Shown here: one piece after another, positions 1 to 8,311 of the stretch
Layout of the letters: the number at the start of each line of letters is the position of its first letter
Numbering within the stretch: position 1 is the first letter of the stretch
Assembly (NCBI RefSeq): GCF_000966265.1
Contig: NZ_LANF01000009.1
Span: forward strand, 124,001-188,000
Length of the DNA stretch: 64,000 bases
Source of the DNA: Palaeococcus ferrophilus DSM 13482
GTDB lineage: Archaea > Methanobacteriota_B > Thermococci > Thermococcales > Thermococcaceae
Reading direction: 5' to 3'
Made by a program: the position numbers and the translations under genes
Notes under the pieces: model-generated
The model's input: only the letters and a program-made list of their open reading frames with translations
Told to the model about the DNA's origin: nothing
Databases searched by the model: none

Positions 1-370
1 GGGCGGCAAGAAGATAACCCTGAACTTCGCCCTCGCGAGGGAGAATGAGGCGGACGCTTCCGTGATAGCGGAGCACTTCCCGAGGGAGTACTTCCTCATC
101 AAGATAACGCCGCTCAACCCGACGGTCAGCACCCTCAAAAACAGGCTCACGAACGACGTTGACCTCGAGACGGGGCTGCCGAGGAGACACAGAAGGTTCG
201 TTGATGAGCTTAGGAGGCTCGGCTACGACGTCATAATCTCAGTCGGGGACACGAGGGAGAACCTCATCGGCTCGAACTGCGGCCAGTACATCCTGAGGTT
301 TTTGAAGGAGAGGCCCGAGCTAAGAGAAGCTTACACGTTCGCGAGGGGCTTTGAGTTCAGGGTGAGCTGA
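1..370 (+). CDS. Radical SAM protein, RlmN-like, C-terminal part
   Basis: This is the last 122 codons of a gene that begins before the window; the frame is open from base 2. The visible part runs through FLIKITPLNPT and ends with GDTRENLIGSNCGQY. In RlmN/Cfr RNA methyltransferases the C-terminal part has a similar proline-rich strand followed by a conserved ACGQ-type Cys that carries the methyl group, and NCGQ sits at the matching place here. The CxxxCxxC cluster would lie upstream and cannot be seen. An RNA C2-methyladenosine methyltransferase or a related archaeal radical SAM enzyme is inferred; the substrate is not determinable. Confidence 0.6.
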   Translation, partial: GGKKITLNFALARENEADASVIAEHFPREYFLIKITPLNPTVSTLKNRLTNDVDLETGLPRRHRRFVDELRRLGYDVIISVGDTRENLIGSNCGQYILRFLKERPELREAYTFARGFEFRVS

Positions 371-398
371 GGGGGGTGCCCCCTTTCGATTTATCGCC

Positions 399-2117
399 CT
401 AGTCTGGACCCGAGTCCCTAAACGCCCCCAGGACCCTCTCGAAAATCTCCCTTTCCTTTCCGCGCTTCTTCCTCGCGAGCCTCTCCACGATGAGCTCCGG
501 GGTGCTCCTTCCGAGCCTCCCGAACTTCGGCTGCCTGTCAACTATGAGGTTGAGCTTTTCATCCAGTCCCTTCGCCTCTACACCATCAACCCTCGCGAAG
601 GGGAGCTCCTTCTTGAGGTCTTCGCCCAGATGGGACACTATGACGACGTAGAAGCCCTTCTCGTGGGCTACTTTAAGCAGCTCGCCGATTATCTTGACGG
701 CGGCACCGGGTTCCGTTATCGCCTCGAACTCGTCTATGAGTATGAGTTTTCTCCCCTCGCCCTTGAGGGCACGAACGAACGAGCGTAGGGCAGTTTCAAA
801 CGCCCCCGCCCCGTAGGCACTCCTCTTTCTCCTGAAGAAGAAAATCTCATCCAGGGGCTCCACCACCGCTTTCTCCGCCGGCACGGGAAGCCCCATGTGC
901 GCGAGCACACTCACCTGCGTTATCAGCTCGAGCAGGGACGTCTTTCCACCGCTGTTCGCCCCCGTGAGTATGACAACCCTCTCGCCGGCGGTGCCCTCAA
1001 GCTCAAGGGCCCTCCCAACGGTATAGCTAACCGGCTGGGGGTTCCCTATGAAGAGGTGCCTTCCGTTAACGAACCCCACACCCTCGCCGAACTCGGGAAA
1101 AACAAACCCCTCCGTGAAGCGTCTGACCGCAAGGAGGAAGTCAAGCTCGTGAACCCTCGAGAGCTCCTTTCTGAGGGCGGGTATGTAGTTCCTGACCCTC
1201 TCAAGGATTTCCCTGCTCCTCATGTAGAGCTCAACCTTGAGCTGCCTCTCAAGCTCAGCCCTAAGCGCCTCCACCCTTTCGGGGGGGACGGCAAGGGGGT
1301 ATATCTCCTCCCGGGAGAAGAGCTCCACGCTCAATCCAAGCCTCTCGCTCAGCTCGTCCTCGGCCCTGTTTATCAGGTTCAATATCTCGTCCTCCATCCT
1401 GCCGAAGTGGGAGAAGATGGCCTCGTAGTTGCCCTCCTTGAGCTCGTTTAGGAACTCGAGCAGCTCCTTCCCGCTGAGCGTGAGGGAAAACCTCTCAAGC
1501 TTCTCCGAAATTTTCTCGTTGAGCTCGCGCTCCTTCTCCGCTACAAGTTCCTCAAGTCCGTCCAGAGCCGCTCTCTTCTCCATGACCTCCCTCAGGGGCT
1601 CCAGCTCGCGGAGGATTCTAACGGCAACGCTCTCCCTCCCCGTGAGCTTCCCTATGATAGCCAAAGCCCTTAGGGTTTCCCTGTTCTCCCAGAGGGGCAT
1701 TATGTAGAGCTCCGGGGCAACCTCGGCGGGGCTGAGCTCAACATCGAAGCCGTAGCCGACGGTGCTCAGCACGAGGGGATAGCCCTCCACCTCCTCAGGA
1801 TTCGTTGAAACGTCGCAGAGAGCCAGCTTTTCAGCGGCCTCAAGCTCTTCCCCGTCAACGAGAAGAACCCTGTCGTGGAGGTAGTCCCTGCGGAAGCGGA
1901 TCGGCCTGACCCTGGAGAGGTACTCCCCTATCTCCGGGCTTATCGTGGGGAGGTGCTCCCTGAGGTAGTTCCGCCTGCGGAGGAGCTCGCCAACATCGCC
2001 GGTTGGCTCGAATTTGTCCAGGAGGGGGGAGCTTCCTTCCAGCACTAACCTCTTCCTTATCTCCTCACGGATCGCACGGTATACCTCCCTTGCCTCGGGG
2101 TTGAGTTTGAGCGTCAT
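399..2117 (-). CDS. MutS-family DNA-binding ATPase (archaeal MutS2/MutS5-like)
   Basis: A 572-aa protein with the MutS layout: a helical lever/clamp region (residues about 1-340, strongly charged) and a C-terminal ABC-type ATPase. Walker A is TGANSGGKTSLLE near residue 385 and Walker B is LILIDEFEA near 457, followed by a serine/histidine-rich switch (VIVSHLGED). It lacks the N-terminal mismatch-recognition domain of MutS1 and shows no C-terminal Smr nuclease domain, so it fits the archaeal MutS2-like branch. Family members bind branched or damaged DNA; the actual role here is unknown. The frame is open 15 codons further upstream (to 2162), but the internal ATG followed by TLKLNPEAREV looks like the real N-terminus. 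Confidence 0.8.
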   Translation of the reverse strand: MTLKLNPEAREVYRAIREEIRKRLVLEGSSPLLDKFEPTGDVGELLRRRNYLREHLPTISPEIGEYLSRVRPIRFRRDYLHDRVLLVDGEELEAAEKLALCDVSTNPEEVEGYPLVLSTVGYGFDVELSPAEVAPELYIMPLWENRETLRALAIIGKLTGRESVAVRILRELEPLREVMEKRAALDGLEELVAEKERELNEKISEKLERFSLTLSGKELLEFLNELKEGNYEAIFSHFGRMEDEILNLINRAEDELSERLGLSVELFSREEIYPLAVPPERVEALRAELERQLKVELYMRSREILERVRNYIPALRKELSRVHELDFLLAVRRFTEGFVFPEFGEGVGFVNGRHLFIGNPQPVSYTVGRALELEGTAGERVVILTGANSGGKTSLLELITQVSVLAHMGLPVPAEKAVVEPLDEIFFFRRKRSAYGAGAFETALRSFVRALKGEGRKLILIDEFEAITEPGAAVKIIGELLKVAHEKGFYVVIVSHLGEDLKKELPFARVDGVEAKGLDEKLNLIVDRQPKFGRLGRSTPELIVERLARKKRGKEREIFERVLGAFRDSGPD

Positions 2118-2160
2118 CAAAGCTGAAACGGTGGTGGAGCTAAAAAACTTAGCGGAGGAC

Positions 2161-2171
2161 AAGGTTTAAAT
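2161..2171 (+). promoter_or_regulatory. TATA-like promoter element between the mutS-like and membrane protein genes
   Basis: The sequence around 2163-2170 reads GGTTTAAATG, a good archaeal TATA box about 38 bases before the ATG at 2204. It is nearly symmetric (TTTAAA), so it may also serve the divergent mutS-like gene. Seen in sequence; activity is inferred. Confidence 0.5.
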
Positions 2172-2203
2172 GCCCTTCACTCATTACGTTAACGGGTGTT
2201 AAA

Positions 2204-2692
2204 ATGCTGGTGGAGAGGCTTGTGAAACCGAGGTACCACTTCGTGCATATAAAGGCAGAGTTCGGGGAGGAATTCGTAGAGGGGCTCAGGAAAAGAAGCC
2301 TCGGCATGTTCAAGCTCGGCGAGACCACAACGGAGCTCGAGGTGGATGGGTTCCTCGCCTCCCCCGTGGGGAGCTGGCTTTACCTTGTGGAGGTTCCCTC
2401 GGGGAGGTTCCTCTTCTGGAGTGAGGGCCCCTTCTCAAACGGGGGAGATGTGTATCTCGTGCGGGACGAGGGCGCGCTCAAACGCCTTGTCATGGGGAGG
2501 GTTTCCAGGCTCAGGAGGGCGGTTATGGAGATACCCGTGCTCCTGATTCTCGCGGGGATATACTACATCATTCATGAGGAAGGAGGCCTCTGGGTACCCC
2601 TGTCCCTGCTCATGACCCTCGGACTGTGGAATGAGCTCGAAAAAATCACGAACTACGCGGTGCTCGGCTACCTCAGGAAGGGGGCTCTTTAA
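2204..2692 (+). CDS. Small membrane protein of unknown function
   Basis: A 162-aa protein that I do not recognise. A soluble N-terminal part (residues 1-105, mixed strand and charged segments) is followed by two hydrophobic segments, about 109-123 ([14 protein letters not shown]) and 128-142 ([14 protein letters not shown]), so it is probably anchored in the membrane by a hairpin. ATG at 2204 is preceded by GGGTGTTAAA. It stands alone with its own promoter and its 3' end overlaps the convergent moaC gene by 20 bases. It could be a membrane-anchored regulatory protein, but nothing in the sequence proves this. Confidence 0.65.
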   Translation: MLVERLVKPRYHFVHIKAEFGEEFVEGLRKRSLGMFKLGETTTELEVDGFLASPVGSWLYLVEVPSGRFLFWSEGPFSNGGDVYLVRDEGALKRLVMGRVSRLRRAVMEIPVLLILAGIYYIIHEEGGLWVPLSLLMTLGLWNELEKITNYAVLGYLRKGAL

Positions 2693-3164
2693 CCTTCTCC
2701 ACCACGTGGATGCCCTCTATCCTCGTCACAGGGTACTGACCCCTCTCGTCCTTCTCCACCGCCTTGACCATGTCCCATATCGTCAGCAGGGCGACGCTTA
2801 CGCCGGTTAGGGCCTCCATCTCGACGCCCGTCTTGTACGTGGCGCGGACCTCGCAGGTGGCCTCGATGTAGTCATCGCCAAACTCGAAGGAGATATCCAC
2901 GCCGGTTAGCGGTATAGGGTGGCACAGGGGGATGAGTTCAGGCGTCCTCTTCACCGCGAGGATTCCGGCTATCTGTGCGGCCGCTATCACGTTACCCTTC
3001 TTCGTCTTTCCCGCTTTGATCAGCTCAATAGTCTCTGGCTTCAGCTTTATCCTGCCCTTTGCGACCGCCTTCCTAAAAACTTCTCCCTTGTGGCCGACCT
3101 CGACCATCTTAACGCCCTTCTCGTCAACGTGGGTTAGTTCCCTTCCCATCTCATCCACCACCAT
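2673..3164 (-). CDS. moaC: Cyclic pyranopterin monophosphate synthase MoaC
   Basis: A 163-aa MoaC, which converts 3',8-cyclo-7,8-dihydro-GTP to cyclic pyranopterin monophosphate in molybdopterin/tungstopterin cofactor synthesis. Thermococcales depend on this cofactor for tungsten aldehyde oxidoreductases. Family motifs are clear: LCHPIPLTG, the METAL-like [19 protein letters not shown], and the catalytic Asp/Lys pair in [11 protein letters not shown]. The frame opens at 3203, but ATG 3164 has a GGTGG site eight bases upstream and starts where family members start ([15 protein letters not shown]). It is transcribed away from the ABC exporter operon and convergent with the small membrane protein. 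Confidence 0.92.
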   Translation of the reverse strand: MVVDEMGRELTHVDEKGVKMVEVGHKGEVFRKAVAKGRIKLKPETIELIKAGKTKKGNVIAAAQIAGILAVKRTPELIPLCHPIPLTGVDISFEFGDDYIEATCEVRATYKTGVEMEALTGVSVALLTIWDMVKAVEKDERGQYPVTRIEGIHVVEKVKEPPS

Positions 3165-3227
3165 GTGTACGCCACCGGAGTATTTAAGGTTTTGAGCTCC
3201 CATGAATTTTACTTCCGATTAGTAATG

Positions 3228-3236
3228 TTTATAAAG
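3228..3236. promoter_or_regulatory. Shared symmetric TATA box of moaC and the ABC operon
   Basis: TTTATAAAG lies between two divergent genes and reads TTTATAAA on both strands. On the plus strand the expected transcript start is about 3257, just before GGGTGG and ATG 3268. On the minus strand it is about 3206, giving moaC a leader of about 40 bases. A single element serving both directions is inferred from spacing alone. Confidence 0.5.
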
Positions 3237-3267
3237 CCATTATGTTGAATTCAGAAGGGTGGAAAAG

Positions 3268-4200
3268 ATGGGAGCCGTTGGGAACATTGCATTGAAGGAG
3301 GTCTACGTTCAGCTCAGGACGAAGCGTTTCTACGTCATCCTGGCAATCTTCATCATCCTCTCCGTGGCCATGGTGCTCGTCATGAGGAAGGTGCTCCTCA
3401 GCATCCCGGAGATGGAAGAACTCTACAGGGGCGCGAGCCCCTTCAAGGTCATGCTAACGAGCTCATTCTCAAACGTCCTTCAGCTCCTCCTCCCCTTCCT
3501 CGGCGGGGCCATGGGTTACGACATAATAAACCGCGAACTCGAGGAGGGAACCATAAGGAGCCTCCTGAGCAAGCCTGTTTACAGGGACGAGGTGGTGAAC
3601 GGGAAGTTCCTGGGCTCGGCGGTAACTCTCTTCCTCGGCGTGACCATGTTCTACGTACTCACCATAGCCCTCGCACTGCTCCTCGGCGTGCCCGTTGGAG
3701 GGGATGACGCATTGGTGTTCCTCACTACAATGCCGTTCTCCCTCGTTTACACGCTCATATTCCTCGCCATTGGCATGCTCGTGTCAGCCCTCGTCAGAAA
3801 ACCCACAAACGCTCTCATATTAGTCATCGTGCTGATAATCTTCCTCCAGCTGGTGTACCCGATGGTGACGAGCCTCGTGGCCTTCGCCATCTACCATGAC
3901 GAGTTCATGGCATACGCAGAGAACCCAGGGAGCGCCGCGATACCGGAGGACTACTACAAAACGGTGATGAGGATGAACTACATCGTCCCCTCAACCCACT
4001 ACGGGGCCGTCGTGGGTGCCCTCCTCGGGGTGAAGATGGACTATACGAGTTTAAACTTCATGGAGGAGGGCATATTCGAGGAGCGTTCCATAACAGAAAG
4101 CTTAAGCCTTGTATGGCAGAATATTGTCACTATGGTCGTGATGCTGCTCCTCCCGTTCGCGGTCACGTACCTCCGCTTCATGAGGATGGATTTGAGGTGA
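3268..4200 (+). CDS. ABC-2 type transporter permease
   Basis: A 310-aa polytopic membrane protein with about six hydrophobic segments (first at residues about 20-40). The cytoplasmic loop after the second segment, EEGTIRSLLSKPVYRDEVVNGKF, is the signature of ABC-2 permeases of the ABC-type exporter/NosY class. GTG 3259 is also in frame, but ATG 3268 has GGGTGG at the right spacing. First gene of a four-gene operon with an ATPase, a surface protein and a second permease with the same loop motif, so a heteromeric exporter is likely. Substrate unknown. Confidence 0.85.
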   Translation: MGAVGNIALKEVYVQLRTKRFYVILAIFIILSVAMVLVMRKVLLSIPEMEELYRGASPFKVMLTSSFSNVLQLLLPFLGGAMGYDIINRELEEGTIRSLLSKPVYRDEVVNGKFLGSAVTLFLGVTMFYVLTIALALLLGVPVGGDDALVFLTTMPFSLVYTLIFLAIGMLVSALVRKPTNALILVIVLIIFLQLVYPMVTSLVAFAIYHDEFMAYAENPGSAAIPEDYYKTVMRMNYIVPSTHYGAVVGALLGVKMDYTSLNFMEEGIFEERSITESLSLVWQNIVTMVVMLLLPFAVTYLRFMRMDLR

Positions 4201-4204
4201 TGGC

Positions 4205-5122
4205 ATGTACGCGATAGAGATTGAAAACCTCACGAAATCCTACGGGGACTTCAAGGCCGTTGACGGCTTAAGCCTGAAAGTTGAAGATGGGATAACCTTC
4301 GGGTTCCTAGGGCCCAACGGAGCCGGAAAGACCACCACGATACTCAGCATGATCGGTCTCATAATCCCGGACTCCGGCGAGATAAGGATACTCGGAAGGG
4401 ACGTCTTCAAGGAGCCCGTGGAGGTTAAGAAGCGCATAGGCTACCTACCGGAGAACGCCACCATCTACGAGGAGCTTACCGCGTGGAAGAACCTCGACTT
4501 CTTCGCCAACTTCTTCAACTTCAGCAGGGCGGAGAAGGAGAAGCGCATAGAGGAACTCCTGAAGCTGGTTGGCCTCTGGGACGTCCGCTACAGAAAGGTC
4601 AAAACGTTCTCAAAGGGTATGAAGCAGCGTCTCCTCCTGGCCCAGACGCTTATAAACGACCCCGAGGTTTTAATCCTCGACGAGCCCACCAGCGGTCTCG
4701 ACCCGGAGGGCGCGTTCCTCGTTAAGAACATCGTCAGGGAGGAGAGGAAGAAAGGGAAGACGGTCTTCTTCTCAAGCCACATCCTGAGTGAGGTTGAAGA
4801 GCTCAGCGATAGGGTCGGAATCCTCGTGGGAGGGAAGCTCCGCGCCCTTGGCTCCCTTGAGGACATCAAGAGGCAGTTTATGGAGCTTGAAGGGTACGAG
4901 ATAACCGTGGAGGCGAAAGGGCCAATACCAGAGCTCGACCTTGAGGATGTCACGAGGATGGAGAGGGTCGCCGACAACAAGGTTATTATATTTGCAAAGG
5001 ATGATATTAGAGACCAGGTTTCGGAGCGGCTCTCAAAGATGGGCGTGCTCATAACACGCCTCGATGTGGAGGAGCCGAGCCTTGAGGACGTGTTCCTCAG
5101 GACCGTCTACAAAAGGGAGTGA
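4205..5122 (+). CDS. ABC transporter ATP-binding protein
   Basis: A 305-aa ABC ATPase that would power the flanking permeases. Walker A GPNGAGKTT is at residues 36-44, the signature FSKGMKQ at 135-141, Walker B VLILDEPTSGLD at 155-166, and the switch His lies in FFSSHILSE. The C-terminal 80 residues form the extra domain common in ABC-2 exporter ATPases. ATG 4205 is four bases after the previous stop with GGTGATGG upstream, so translation is probably coupled. The sequence is complete and has all catalytic motifs. Confidence 0.93.
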   Translation: MYAIEIENLTKSYGDFKAVDGLSLKVEDGITFGFLGPNGAGKTTTILSMIGLIIPDSGEIRILGRDVFKEPVEVKKRIGYLPENATIYEELTAWKNLDFFANFFNFSRAEKEKRIEELLKLVGLWDVRYRKVKTFSKGMKQRLLLAQTLINDPEVLILDEPTSGLDPEGAFLVKNIVREERKKGKTVFFSSHILSEVEELSDRVGILVGGKLRALGSLEDIKRQFMELEGYEITVEAKGPIPELDLEDVTRMERVADNKVIIFAKDDIRDQVSERLSKMGVLITRLDVEEPSLEDVFLRTVYKRE

Positions 5123-5131
5123 GGTGATAAA

Positions 5132-7312
5132 ATGAAGAGGCTTGCCCCAATAATAGGACTCATGCTTCTGCTCTCCATCGTGCCCACAGGTTCCGGAGAC
5201 GTCTGGGTTGAGGTGTTCTCAGGCAAGGTGAAGGTGGGGGAGACGCTGACGGTGGGGGATTACACCGTTAAGCTCCTCTTAGACCAGAGCTACCTGCCCT
5301 ACATCATGGTGAAGGAAAACGGAACGATACGGGCCCTGCAGAGGGCGAAGTTCGGGACGGAGGTTGAGGTCGGGAAGATGAAGGCCCTCCTTGGAAACGT
5401 TGACTCCTCCGAGGCCTTCATCGTGCTCTACTGGAAGCCATCGCTGGTAAGGGAGATAACCCCCGAGGTCGGGAAGAGCGAGTCCCTCGATGGCTACACA
5501 ATCAACTTCCTCAACGTGAGCGAGGAAAGCGTGGAGCTTGAGGTGAGGGACGTAACCGCCCACAGGTTCACGATTGAGAACGGAAGCGACGTTGAGTTCG
5601 GGCCCCTCGCCCTCGCCTACTCCAGCGGCCTTCTCAAGGTTTATGAAGCCAGGGTGGAGGTGAAGCGCGAGGAGAGCAGGGATTACGATGTTTTCTACAA
5701 GTTCAACGTGGTCTCCGCCAAGGAGGGAACCACTGTATCAATCCCCGTAACCGTGACCAACAACGCCGATGATAGGCTCACACTCCTCCTCGAAGTGGTG
5801 GCCAAGCCAGCTGGTTGGGACGTCACCTTCAAGGACGCACAGACCGGCTACGAGGTGAGCAGGATAACCCTTCTCCCAAAGGAGCAGGCCGTTCTAAAGC
5901 TCGACGTCGAGATACCACGCGGTGAGAGCGGCGAGAAGGTCGTGAGGTTCTCCGTGGGGGACGAGACGGGCGAGGTGAAGATAAACGTCGAAAAAGGGGA
6001 TGACCTCGAGGTCAGCGTGAGCGTTCTCTCAGTGGAGAGCGAGGCGGGAGAAAAGGTGATCTTCCCGATAGGGCTCACGAACTACGGCGACGATAGGGTG
6101 ATCACCCTCTCAGTTCTGAACAAGCCCTCCGACTGGGACGTCCACTTCGAGTACGAGGGGCAGAGGGTACGCTCCTTCGTCCTTCCGATGACGCCCGTGC
6201 AGAAAACCCTTACCCTCGTGGTTGCCTCACCCAGGAACGCCTCAATCGGTGAGTACCCGATAGACGTGGCCATAAACAACGGAACCTACGGATTTTCGGT
6301 GTTCGTGTACAAGACCCACGCCGGGGAGAAGGCGAAGCTCACCCTCCTCATCGCCGATGAGGACGGGAACCCGGTTCCAAGGGCCACCGTGCGCATCGGC
6401 GATGAGGTGCACACCGCGGACAGCAGCGGAACGGTGAAGCTCGAGCTGGATGGCGGAACGTACACCGTGAGGGTGGAGAAGGAGGGATACGAGGAACTCA
6501 CCGAGGAACTCACCCTCGAGGACGGGGAGAACGTCGAGAAGACCCTCACCCTCCAGAGGAAGGCCTACTACTTCACGGTCGAGCTTGAGAGCGACCACCT
6601 CTACACGGGCTTCGATTACCAGAGTCTCTACGGGGTTACTATAGTGAACAGGGGCAAGAACGACGACGAGTACTCCCTCGAGCTAAGGGGCCTCCCCCCG
6701 AGCTGGGCGGTGGATTTCATGAAGGACGTGCAGGGCAACATAGCAGTGAACAGCGTTAAAGTAGCCTCCGGGGAGTCCAAGACGGTGTACCTCAAGGTGG
6801 TTCCCGCCTATGATGCCGAAGTTGGGGTGTACAACGCCACGCTTGTCGTGAGGAGCTCAGCGGGGGAGAGCTTTGAGGAGCCCATTGAGGTTGAAATCAC
6901 CGGCTCGTACCAGATGAGCCTTGACCTCAGCAACTACCTCGTCTCTGTGAAGGCCGGGGAGTCCAAGAGCATACCGATAACCGTGAGGAACGATGGGGAT
7001 GCGCCCCTGACCAACGTCAGAATTGAAGTCCAGACTCCCGAGGGTTGGGAGGCGCAGGTGATGCCCGAGGGCGTCGCCAAGATAGAGCGCTATGATGCGG
7101 AGCGCTTCACCCTGACCCTGACTGTTCCTTCAACCGTGCCCGCAGGGGAGTACAGAATAACCCTGAAGGGCAAGGCAGACAAGACGGAAACGCAGACCGA
7201 GCTGAGTGTCAAGGTGCGCCAGAGTTCGAGCTCCGCCTACGTGGGACTCTTAATCCTAGTGGTGGCTTTCGGAGGGCTTATCCTCATGATGAGGCGCATA
7301 GGCAGGAGGTAG
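5132..7312 (+). CDS. Membrane-anchored surface protein with NEW3-type repeats, ABC operon
   Basis: A 726-aa exported protein: signal peptide at residues 1-22 (MLLLSIVPTGSG), several immunoglobulin-like beta domains, and a C-terminal membrane anchor (AYVGLLILVVAFGGLILM) followed by RRIGRR. Repeated motifs such as LTLLLEVVAKPAGWDVTF and LTLTVPSTVPAGEYRITLKG match the NPCBM-associated NEW3 fold, and a carboxypeptidase-regulatory/PEGA-like domain (DEDGNPVPRATVRI) lies near residue 405. It sits between the ATPase and the second permease, the usual place of a partner that receives or shapes the export path outside the membrane. A direct role in carbohydrate or protein handling is speculative. Confidence 0.8.
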   Translation: MKRLAPIIGLMLLLSIVPTGSGDVWVEVFSGKVKVGETLTVGDYTVKLLLDQSYLPYIMVKENGTIRALQRAKFGTEVEVGKMKALLGNVDSSEAFIVLYWKPSLVREITPEVGKSESLDGYTINFLNVSEESVELEVRDVTAHRFTIENGSDVEFGPLALAYSSGLLKVYEARVEVKREESRDYDVFYKFNVVSAKEGTTVSIPVTVTNNADDRLTLLLEVVAKPAGWDVTFKDAQTGYEVSRITLLPKEQAVLKLDVEIPRGESGEKVVRFSVGDETGEVKINVEKGDDLEVSVSVLSVESEAGEKVIFPIGLTNYGDDRVITLSVLNKPSDWDVHFEYEGQRVRSFVLPMTPVQKTLTLVVASPRNASIGEYPIDVAINNGTYGFSVFVYKTHAGEKAKLTLLIADEDGNPVPRATVRIGDEVHTADSSGTVKLELDGGTYTVRVEKEGYEELTEELTLEDGENVEKTLTLQRKAYYFTVELESDHLYTGFDYQSLYGVTIVNRGKNDDEYSLELRGLPPSWAVDFMKDVQGNIAVNSVKVASGESKTVYLKVVPAYDAEVGVYNATLVVRSSAGESFEEPIEVEITGSYQMSLDLSNYLVSVKAGESKSIPITVRNDGDAPLTNVRIEVQTPEGWEAQVMPEGVAKIERYDAERFTLTLTVPSTVPAGEYRITLKGKADKTETQTELSVKVRQSSSSAYVGLLILVVAFGGLILMMRRIGRR

Positions 7313-7316
7313 CCCC

Positions 7317-8306
7317 ATGGCGCCCGAACTCAACATCGCCCTCAAGGAGTTCTACGTAGCTGTGAGGAGCAAGAGGTTCATAGGCCTCCTCCTCTTTTAC
7401 GTTGTTTTAATCCTCCTCATCAACTACGCGGCAAGGGACGAGCTTCTAAACCTAGCGGGCAGCGTGAGCGTTGAGGACTTCGGCATGTACGGGGCGGAGG
7501 GGACGGTGGCGTTAACGCCGGTTTCCCTCTCGCTCATCGCCAACCTAACCATACTCAGCGTCTTTGGGGCGCTCATAGGGATATCCCTCGGGGCGGATAC
7601 CATCAACCGTGAGGTGGAGGAGGGAACCATAAAAGTCCTCCTCAGCAGGCCCGTTTACAGGGACCAGGTGATAAACGGGAAGTTCATCGGCAACGGACTG
7701 GCGCTGGCGCTAATAAGCATGATCGGTTTTGTGGTGTCCATTGCCTACCTCCTAATAATCGGGGCCCCCGTTGACGGTCCATCCATAGTTAGGGCCCTTC
7801 TAGCCTCTCTCCACACACTCCTCTACATGCTCACTTTTCTGAGCCTCGGGGTTCTCCTCTCGACGCTCATAAGGAAGGTCGAAACGGCGATCCTCGTGGC
7901 CATAATCCTCGCAATATTCCTCACGACGATATATCCCGTCGTGGTCAACGTAACGGCGGACAAAATTGCCGGAGAAATGCCCTACTGCCCGCCGAGGGTC
8001 GAGAGAGTGGAAACCCCCACGGGGCCGCATGAGATAACTGTTTCCTCCTACGACTGTCCCGCCATGAGGGAGTGGGAGAACAAGAGAAAAATGTGGCAGA
8101 GGCGCCTCTACCTCCTCATGCCGGGCCACCACTACGCCCAGCTGATATTGAGCGCCTTCGCGGGGGACGAGGGGCTGCAGGATTACCTCCCCATAGGGGA
8201 GGCGTTCCCACTGGGCTTCAACAGCCTTGCAATATTGCTCGTGGAGCTTATATTCCCCTTTAGTGTGGCCTACGCTCGCTTCATGACGAGCGACCTTAGG
8301 GGGTGA
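7317..8306 (+). CDS. ABC-2 type transporter permease (second)
   Basis: A 329-aa permease paralogous to the one at the start of the operon: NREVEEGTIKVLLSRPVYRDQVINGKF is nearly the same loop, and both proteins end in R-F-M-x-x-D-L-R. About six membrane segments. An external loop near residue 230 contains three Cys (CPPRVERV, SYDCPAM), which the first permease lacks. ATG 7317 follows AGGAGGT. The two permeases, one ATPase and the anchored protein would assemble as an A-B-type exporter. Confidence 0.85.
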   Translation: MAPELNIALKEFYVAVRSKRFIGLLLFYVVLILLINYAARDELLNLAGSVSVEDFGMYGAEGTVALTPVSLSLIANLTILSVFGALIGISLGADTINREVEEGTIKVLLSRPVYRDQVINGKFIGNGLALALISMIGFVVSIAYLLIIGAPVDGPSIVRALLASLHTLLYMLTFLSLGVLLSTLIRKVETAILVAIILAIFLTTIYPVVVNVTADKIAGEMPYCPPRVERVETPTGPHEITVSSYDCPAMREWENKRKMWQRRLYLLMPGHHYAQLILSAFAGDEGLQDYLPIGEAFPLGFNSLAILLVELIFPFSVAYARFMTSDLRG

Positions 8307-8311
8307 AGGGC

